Source: Caldifarciminota bacterium (lineage in GTDB: Bacteria > Hydrothermota > Hydrothermia > B15-G9 > WFZT01). Taken from it: a stretch of DNA of 12,075 nucleotides. A program made the translations under genes and the position numbers. Of this stretch, positions 8,170-12,075 are shown piece by piece. The notes below the pieces were generated by a model. It saw nothing but the letters and a program-made list of their open reading frames with translations. It made no database searches and was not told the origin of the DNA. Numbering within the stretch: position 1 is the stretch's first letter; every line of letters begins with the position of its first letter. The stretch is from contig JALSOY010000133.1 in assembly GCA_026986235.1 (NCBI GenBank), positions 1-12,075 of the forward strand. Direction: 5' to 3'.

Positions 8170-8725
8170 CTGGGCGGAAACACTTGAATTAAACAGAATT
8201 TTTGAAACGCAAAACCTCATAACTCTTTTCCGACTGGTTCTTGCTCCCTTTGTACTCATCAGTCTGTGGCAGTTGAGGATAAAGCAGTTTCTTGCCCTCC
8301 TTACACTCGCTGGACTTTCAGATGTACTGGACGGTTACATTGCAAGAAAGACAGGGAGGGTCACGAGAATTGGCCAGTTACTTGACCATCTCATAGACAA
8401 AATACTCGTTATATCCATCGTGCTGATCCTGTATGTTAAATGGAATTTCCCTGCCTGGGCGTTCGGGATAATTATTTTCAGGGAATTGGGAGCTATTGTT
8501 GTGGGATGGCTCCTCCTCCGTAAATACAGGTTCGTTGCCAGATCCAACTTTCTCGGCAAAATGGCCGGAATTTCATTTTTCCTGCTGACATTTGCCTACA
8601 TTCTAAACCTGAGACCGTATGTGGAGCCTCTCATCTATTCCACAGTGGGCTTTTTCGTCCTATCTGGAATGTATTATGCATTTTCTTACAGGAGGAAGGT
8701 AGATGATACTGCCTCCACCACTTAA
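8138..8725 (+). CDS. pgsA: CDP-alcohol phosphatidyltransferase, probably phosphatidylglycerophosphate synthase
   Basis: Members of this integral membrane family transfer a phosphatidyl group from CDP-diacylglycerol to an alcohol. The likely acceptor here is glycerol-3-phosphate, the first step to phosphatidylglycerol. The signature D-x2-D-G-x2-A-R-x8-G-x3-D-x3-D is complete: Asp62, Asp65, Gly66, Ala69, Arg70, Gly79, Asp83, Asp87. About six hydrophobic segments are visible (roughly 27-46, 50-66, 89-101, 107-127, 142-157, 163-182), with RE at 115-116 and GK at 140-141 as in PgsA proteins. The 195-residue length fits PgsA. The N-terminus is about 20 residues longer than many homologues and polar. 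The start is TTG 8138 or GTG 8141, overlapping lon by 32 or 29 bases. Serine- or cardiolipin-forming relatives share the motif, so the acceptor is inferred. Confidence 0.82.
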   Translation: MVTDLKTETGSWAETLELNRIFETQNLITLFRLVLAPFVLISLWQLRIKQFLALLTLAGLSDVLDGYIARKTGRVTRIGQLLDHLIDKILVISIVLILYVKWNFPAWAFGIIIFRELGAIVVGWLLLRKYRFVARSNFLGKMAGISFFLLTFAYILNLRPYVEPLIYSTVGFFVLSGMYYAFSYRRKVDDTASTT

Positions 8726-9626
8726 AAAGGGAGACAGGATAGGAGTCATTGCACCGGCGAGCCCCATTCCAGACAGGGAAAAACTCACGAGGGGGGTTGA
8801 GGTGCTCGAAAGTCTGGGCTTTCAGGTTGAACTGGGGAAAAACATTTTTAAATCCAGGCTCTATCTTGCCGGTAGCGATGAGGAAAGGTTGAGTGATCTC
8901 ATGGAGTTCGTGGAAAGAGAGGATATCAGAGCGATAATTGCCGCCCGGGGCGGTTACGGTACCCTCAGACTCCTTCCGCTACTGGATTTTGAGAAATTCT
9001 ACACGAATCCAAAGATAATCATGGGATTCAGTGACCTGACATCTCTCCTGGTTCCCATAGCCGAAAAAACCGGACTTATTACCTTTGAAGGTCCCATGGT
9101 GGCATCTCTCTTTTCGAAGAGGGATGAACTATCAATTGAGTACTTTTTGAAAGCCATAAAGATTGAGGATTATGTAATTGCCCCCAATCCTTTACAGTTA
9201 CATGTAATAACCCCTGGCAGTGGTAGGGGAACACTCCTTGGCGGTTGCCTTTCTCTAATAAATTCTTTGCTCGGAACTCCCTACGAGCCTGATTTCACAG
9301 GAAAGTTACTTTTTATTGAAGAGGTTGACGAACCACTTTACAGGATTGACAGGATGCTCACCCAGCTTAGGCTCGCAGGGGTGTTTGATAGGGCGTCCGG
9401 TATCGTGTTTGGGGAATTTGTTGGGGATTTTGATTTAAGCGATCTTCTTTTTGTACTGACGGAGAGGACCGGCGATCTTGGTATCCCTGTTGTTTATGGT
9501 TTCCCATTCGGTCACGGTGCTCACTTTGTTTCTATTCCTGTAGGAGCTACAGGGGAACTTGCTGTAGGTAAGGAAAGGACACATTTAAGGGTCCTCTATC
9601 GAGCAGAAGGAGCTGTCAATGTGTGA
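8703..9626 (+). CDS. ldcA: L,D-carboxypeptidase, peptidase family S66 (LdcA/MccF-like)
   Basis: S66 serine peptidases cleave L,D bonds, releasing the terminal D-Ala from muropeptide tetrapeptides during cytoplasmic peptidoglycan recycling. The MccF branch instead inactivates microcin C-type antibiotics. The 307-residue product opens with PLKKGDRIGVIAPASP and has AARGGYGTLRLLPLLDF at about 80-96. The nucleophile is Ser110 in MGFSDLTSLL, and the other probable triad members are Glu206 in LLFIEEVDEP and His271 in FPFGHGAHF. YRIDRMLTQLRLAG is another family block. No signal peptide is seen, which fits a cytoplasmic role. The start is ATG 8703 behind a strong GGAGGAAGG, overlapping the preceding gene by 23 bases. 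It is the last member of the tightly packed housekeeping operon; the next gene starts 50 bases later with its own promoter. Confidence 0.9.
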   Translation: MILPPPLKKGDRIGVIAPASPIPDREKLTRGVEVLESLGFQVELGKNIFKSRLYLAGSDEERLSDLMEFVEREDIRAIIAARGGYGTLRLLPLLDFEKFYTNPKIIMGFSDLTSLLVPIAEKTGLITFEGPMVASLFSKRDELSIEYFLKAIKIEDYVIAPNPLQLHVITPGSGRGTLLGGCLSLINSLLGTPYEPDFTGKLLFIEEVDEPLYRIDRMLTQLRLAGVFDRASGIVFGEFVGDFDLSDLLFVLTERTGDLGIPVVYGFPFGHGAHFVSIPVGATGELAVGKERTHLRVLYRAEGAVNV

Positions 9627-9637
9627 CTGGAATTTTG

Positions 9638-9653
9638 ATATCACATGTGATAT
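9638..9653 (+). promoter_or_regulatory. Perfect 16-bp palindrome, probable HicB operator
   Basis: ATATCACATGTGATAT is its own reverse complement and is centred between 9645 and 9646. Its right arm runs into the -10 element of the hicA promoter, so a bound protein would block RNA polymerase. Antitoxins with a ribbon-helix-helix domain, as HicB has here, commonly bind such symmetric sites and autorepress. An AT-rich stem with a CATG loop followed by AATTTT could also act as a very weak terminator, but the low stem GC makes that less likely. Confidence 0.65.
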
Positions 9654-9656
9654 AAT
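9648..9656 (+). promoter_or_regulatory. Extended -10 promoter for the hicA-hicB-secB module
   Basis: TGATATAAT is a consensus TATAAT hexamer (9651-9656) with the TGn extension. No good -35 is present at 16-18 bases spacing (the 17-base position holds TGGAAT), so recognition would rest on the extended -10. Expected transcription start is about 9662-9664, giving a leader of only about 13-15 bases before the hicA GTG. Confidence 0.65.
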
Positions 9657-9663
9657 TTTCTAC

Positions 9664-9667
9664 GGAG
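9664..9667 (+). promoter_or_regulatory. GGAG ribosome binding site at the 5' end of hicA mRNA
   Basis: GGAG is 9 bases before GTG 9677. An in-frame stop at 9653 and no other in-frame initiation codon before 9677 make this GTG the most upstream start possible. If the promoter is placed correctly, the site lies at or next to the very 5' end of the transcript. Confidence 0.5.
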
Positions 9668-9676
9668 TATGATTGG

Positions 9677-9964
9677 GTGGGCGGTAAGGATTTAAAGAGG
9701 ATTGAGAAATTACTGAGATTTCCGCCTGATTTTAGTTTTAAAGATCTTGAGAAAATATTGGAATTCTTTGGTTTTAGGAAAAAGGAGGGAACGAGAGGGA
9801 GTCATAACATATTTATCCTGGTGAAACCCAGGAAGGATGTTCATTATGAAACGGATCAAATTACGGTGCCCACTATTAAAGGGAGGAAAGTTAAGAAGGA
9901 GTACTTAAAGATGATAGCAAAATACTTACACCTGGAGGAATGGTATGAGAGGAACAAAAAATGA
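9677..9964 (+). CDS. hicA: HicA-family mRNA interferase toxin
   Basis: HicA toxins have a double-stranded-RNA-binding-like fold and cleave mRNA and tmRNA, halting translation until neutralised by HicB. The 95-residue product has a predicted helix (FSFKDLEKILEFFGF, 19-33) and then KEGTRGSHNIFIL at about 36-48. The GSH (41-43) supplies the catalytic His43. An ITVP strand (62-65) and a C-terminal helix KVKKEYLKMIAKYL (71-84) follow. This is the standard HicA order in a form longer than the ~60-residue minimal toxins, with extra residues before the first helix and after GSH. It starts with GTG and ends 20 bases inside hicB. It is A+T-rich compared with the upstream operon (one 60-base line, 9721-9780, counts 18 G+C). 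Toxicity and RNA targets are family inference. Confidence 0.88.
   Translation: MGGKDLKRIEKLLRFPPDFSFKDLEKILEFFGFRKKEGTRGSHNIFILVKPRKDVHYETDQITVPTIKGRKVKKEYLKMIAKYLHLEEWYERNKK
9934..9938 (+). promoter_or_regulatory. Shine-Dalgarno GGAGG for hicB inside hicA
   Basis: GGAGG lies 6 bases before ATG 9945, a stronger site than that of hicA. This would favour antitoxin over toxin synthesis, as TA modules require, despite the toxin gene coming first. Confidence 0.7.
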
Positions 9965-10460
9965 TTTACAAAAACGGGTTGAAAAATATCTCGAGAAACC
10001 ATATCGGATAGAAATGGTCAGGGATTCAGACGGTGGTTATGTGGTGTGGGTTAAAGAGCTTCCCGGTTGTGTTTCCTATGGGGATACGGCCGAAGAGGCT
10101 TTGGATATGATAAAAGATGCAATGGAAATGTGGATAACCACGGCTCTGGAAAGAGGGAAAAAGATTCCAGAACCAATTAGTGAAAGGAAGTACTCCGGGC
10201 GATTCCTTCTCAGGTTACCCGTGTCTCTTCATGAAAAGCTCGCTGAAATGGCTGAAGATGAAGGTGTTAGTTTAAACACCCTTATTGTGAGTTTGTTGTC
10301 TAAATCCTTAGAAGGCCAAAAGGTTACATCAATTGAAAAGAGGATGGTCGAGATTGAGAAGGGTTTTTTATGGAATTTTAAACCTTTTAAATTAGGTGGA
10401 GAAGCTGTAGAAGAGGTTAATCTGGGTAAGGAAAAAGTAAAGATAGCCAGGAGTGCATAG
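9945..10460 (+). CDS. hicB: HicB-family antitoxin with RHH domain and C-terminal extension
   Basis: HicB neutralises HicA and usually represses its own promoter. The 171 residues divide into three parts. The first (about 19-78) is a HicB partial RNase H-like domain with YRIEMVRDSDGGYVVWVKEL, PGCVSYGDTAEEAL and an IPEP end. The second (about 85-122) is an Arc/CopG-like ribbon-helix-helix DNA-binding domain: FLLRLPVSLHEKLAEMA, then EGVSLNTLIVSLLSKSL. The third is a tail of about 49 residues (123-171) not required by either domain. This tail contains an aromatic patch FLWNFKPFKL (141-150) and a charged end. Such tails on antitoxins of chaperone-controlled TA systems act as chaperone-addiction segments. 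The SecB-like gene two bases downstream makes that the best reading here. ATG 9945 has GGAGG six bases upstream and overlaps hicA by 20 bases. Confidence 0.88.
   Translation: MRGTKNDLQKRVEKYLEKPYRIEMVRDSDGGYVVWVKELPGCVSYGDTAEEALDMIKDAMEMWITTALERGKKIPEPISERKYSGRFLLRLPVSLHEKLAEMAEDEGVSLNTLIVSLLSKSLEGQKVTSIEKRMVEIEKGFLWNFKPFKLGGEAVEEVNLGKEKVKIARSA
10449..10453 (+). promoter_or_regulatory. Shine-Dalgarno AGGAG for the GTG start of the SecB-like gene
   Basis: AGGAG within the last codons of hicB stands 9 bases before GTG 10463. No other in-frame start occurs for about 20 codons, so GTG 10463 is preferred. Confidence 0.6.
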
Positions 10461-10462
10461 TA

Positions 10463-10870
10463 GTGGAAATACCAAAGGAAGAATATGACGAATTTGTAGT
10501 TAACACTTTCTTAAACAATGTCTATCTTTTGCAATTGAATTCTGAACTAAAAACCAGAGAGATAAAATCTCCCGCTGTCTCTGTTGAGCTGAAAGAAGAA
10601 GTAAAACTATCAGGTGACAGGTTTTATGTTCAAATCACAATGGTTTTGAGAGTAAGATCCGGCAAAAAGATCCCTTTAAAGATGAAAGTTACATACGAAT
10701 TGGAGTACATTACCAGTGTAACTGATGCCCCTTTTGAGTTTTATGAGGAATACGCCAAGACGAGTTCAAGACTTCACATATGGCCTTATTTTAGAGAAAT
10801 AGTTTCAAACACTACATTGAAAATGGGAGTACCTCCGTTATTTTTACCTGTAATCCCTTTTAATTTATGA
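10463..10870 (+). CDS. SecB-like chaperone, third gene of a TAC module
   Basis: SecB family proteins are tetrameric holdases that keep client proteins unfolded. Those encoded next to toxin-antitoxin pairs protect the antitoxin from aggregation and proteolysis. The 135-residue product has an N-terminal region (12-26), alternating beta strands (about 38-83, including RFYVQITMVLRV) and a C-terminal part matching SecB: LHIWPYFREIVSNTTLKMG (104-122) against E. coli FPYARECI, then PPLFLPVIPFNL (124-135) against FPQLNLAPVNF. The protein ends exactly there and lacks the further C-terminal tail that E. coli SecB uses to contact SecA. Placement two bases after hicB, with its own Shine-Dalgarno, indicates co-expression. 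Family assignment rests on these motifs and context; a homology search would be decisive. It is A+T-rich (10501-10560 has 17 G+C of 60). Confidence 0.82.
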   Translation: MEIPKEEYDEFVVNTFLNNVYLLQLNSELKTREIKSPAVSVELKEEVKLSGDRFYVQITMVLRVRSGKKIPLKMKVTYELEYITSVTDAPFEFYEEYAKTSSRLHIWPYFREIVSNTTLKMGVPPLFLPVIPFNL

Positions 10871-10896
10871 GTGAATTACCCCCTCCTGAAAGATTT

Positions 10897-12075
10897 TTAT
10901 CCTTTAACCACGCCAAGGGGTCTCATGCGTGCAACTTTTCGGGATATTCCTGCACGGTGAACCGTTTCAACGACGATATCTACATCTTTGTAAGCTTCAG
11001 GGGCCTCTTCAACCAGTACTCTCCTTGAATGGGCCTTAACCAGTATCCCTTTACTCCTGAGCTCCTCTTCGAGTGGCCTGTTCCACAGTTTTCTTTTGGC
11101 CTGTGCCCTTGAGAGGACCCTGCCTGCACCATGACAGGTTGAGCCAAAAGTTTCCCTCATGGCCCTTTCCGTGCCTACGAGGACATAGGAGGCGGTCCCC
11201 ATGTCACCGGGTATCAAAACCGGCTGGCCAACCTTCCTGTAAACTTCCGGGACTTCCGGTCTCCCCGCTGCAAATGCTCTCGTGGCACCCTTTCTGTGGA
11301 CGACGAGTTTCATCCTTTTACCATCAACAATGTGCTCTTCTACCTTCGCAATGTTGTGTGCAACATCGTAAACGAGGTAGAGGCCCAGTGACTCTGCGCT
11401 TTTACCGAACACTTTCGACACACTCTCTCTCACCCAGTGGGTGATAAACTGCCTGTTGGCCCAGGCATAGTTTGCCGCTGAGACCATTGCTCCGAAGTAA
11501 GACTGTCCCTCTTCCGACTTAAATGGGACGCAGGCAAGCTGACGATCTGGTACCTTTATTCCGTATTTGTTCATGGCCCTGCCAAGGGTTTTAACATAGT
11601 CGTCACAGATCTGGTGGCCAAACCCTCTCGAGCCCGTATGAATCATAAAAGTAATGTAACCGCGTCTGAGTCCAAAGACTTCAGCAACTTTTTCGTCGTA
11701 TATCTCCTCCACCACCTGTATTTCGAGGAAGTGGTTTCCCGCTCCAAGGGAACCCAGCTGTGGTCTGCCACGCTCCCTTGCTCTTGGTGACACCTTTGAA
11801 GGATCGGCTCCTTTCATCTCCCCACCTTCTTCTATTCTCTGGAGATCGTCCTTAAATCCGTAGCCTTTTTCGACAACCCATCTTGCTCCCTTGACCATCA
11901 CTTCCTCAAGTTCCCTGTTGGAAACCCTTATTTTACCGCCTTCACCCACCCCGGCCGGAACATTGTCGTATATTGCCTGGAGAACTTTTTCGAGTCTTGG
12001 TTTCATGTCTTCAAGGGTTATATCGCTTCTGATGATCCTGACTCCACAGTTAATGTCATAACCCACACCACCGGG
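10897..12075 (-). CDS. rtcB: RNA-splicing ligase RtcB, 5'-truncated by window edge
   Basis: RtcB joins RNA 2',3'-cyclic phosphate (or 3'-phosphate) ends to 5'-OH ends using GTP and Mn2+, in tRNA splicing or RNA repair. The frame is open to base 12075, and its first visible residues are PGGVGYDINCGVR, a conserved internal RtcB block. GTG 12066 is therefore not the start, and roughly 80-90 N-terminal residues are outside the window. The ~393 residues seen contain the metal and nucleotide ligands: Cys of DINCG, the NHFLE motif, HTGSRGFGHQ, DVAHNIAK, and the probable guanylylated His in STCHGAGRVLSR. HRKGATRAF and the C-terminal Lys region ending RPLGVVKG are also present. No intein interrupts the visible part. 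It converges on the SecB-like gene, with 26 bases between stop codons. Confidence 0.96.
   Translation of the reverse strand, partial: PGGVGYDINCGVRIIRSDITLEDMKPRLEKVLQAIYDNVPAGVGEGGKIRVSNRELEEVMVKGARWVVEKGYGFKDDLQRIEEGGEMKGADPSKVSPRARERGRPQLGSLGAGNHFLEIQVVEEIYDEKVAEVFGLRRGYITFMIHTGSRGFGHQICDDYVKTLGRAMNKYGIKVPDRQLACVPFKSEEGQSYFGAMVSAANYAWANRQFITHWVRESVSKVFGKSAESLGLYLVYDVAHNIAKVEEHIVDGKRMKLVVHRKGATRAFAAGRPEVPEVYRKVGQPVLIPGDMGTASYVLVGTERAMRETFGSTCHGAGRVLSRAQAKRKLWNRPLEEELRSKGILVKAHSRRVLVEEAPEAYKDVDIVVETVHRAGISRKVARMRPLGVVKG

Noticed and set aside
9638..9653. CRP/FNR-type binding site
   Set aside because: The TGTGA and TCACA half-sites are in the reverse order and abut without the six-base spacer that CRP needs.
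9638..9659. Rho-independent terminator after ldcA formed by the palindrome and following AATTTT
   Set aside because: The stem would be six A/T-dominated pairs with a four-base loop and a poor T-tract. The overlap with TGATATAAT makes an operator/promoter the better explanation.
10825..10845. Terminator hairpin GGAG-TAC-CTCC followed by a T-run near the end of the SecB-like gene
   Set aside because: Only four base pairs, inside the conserved coding region (GVPP codons), so it is probably accidental.
11073..11444. 123-codon + strand open frame inside rtcB
   Set aside because: It is antisense to a gene whose - strand product matches RtcB motifs throughout; the + product is low-complexity Cys/Pro/Ser-rich with no family resemblance.
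10897..12066. rtcB starting at GTG 12066
   Set aside because: That codon is the internal Val of the conserved PGGVGYDINCGV block; the frame stays open to the window end.

Overview
The window is a dense stretch of bacterial chromosome. Nine + strand genes, all overlapping or separated by one base, run from a 5'-truncated purA to ldcA. They are followed by a small three-gene module (hicA, hicB, secB-like) and then by a convergent rtcB on the - strand, cut by the right edge. No stretch above about 50 bases lacks a gene, and I see no rRNA, tRNA, CRISPR array or insertion sequence. The host is not identified. Heavy use of AGA/AGG for arginine, Lys/Glu-rich proteins and extreme gene packing suggest a thermophilic, probably anaerobic bacterium (Thermotogota or another deep-branching group is one guess, at low confidence).

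Region 1 (2-9626) is a housekeeping operon: purA (AMP synthesis), tilS (tRNA-Ile lysidine), hpt (purine salvage), ftsH (membrane AAA+ protease), udk (pyrimidine salvage), an hsp20 small heat-shock protein, lon (soluble AAA+ protease), a CDP-alcohol phosphatidyltransferase (probably pgsA) and an S66 L,D-carboxypeptidase (ldcA). The tilS-hpt-ftsH core is a widely conserved order, for example in Firmicutes. Here it is extended so that two quality-control proteases and a holdase sit in one transcription unit with nucleotide salvage and envelope genes. Junctions include two ATGA stop/start overlaps, and some starts are probably TTG or GTG.

Region 2 (about 9627-10870) is the most interesting part. 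A perfect 16-bp palindrome overlaps an extended -10 promoter (TGATATAAT) in the 50-base gap after ldcA. It precedes hicA (mRNA interferase toxin), hicB (antitoxin with HicB domain, ribbon-helix-helix domain and an extra C-terminal tail of about 49 residues) and a gene for a tail-less SecB-like chaperone. This is the layout of a toxin-antitoxin-chaperone (TAC) system, in which a dedicated SecB-like protein protects an unstable antitoxin through a C-terminal chaperone-addiction segment. The best-known case is HigBA-Rv1957 of Mycobacterium tuberculosis. HicAB-type members are much less characterised. Spot counts show the module to be more A+T-rich than its flanks, which fits horizontal acquisition.

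Region 3 (10897-12075, - strand) is the C-terminal ~393 residues of RtcB, the GTP/Mn-dependent RNA ligase. It ends only 26 bases from the end of the SecB-like gene.
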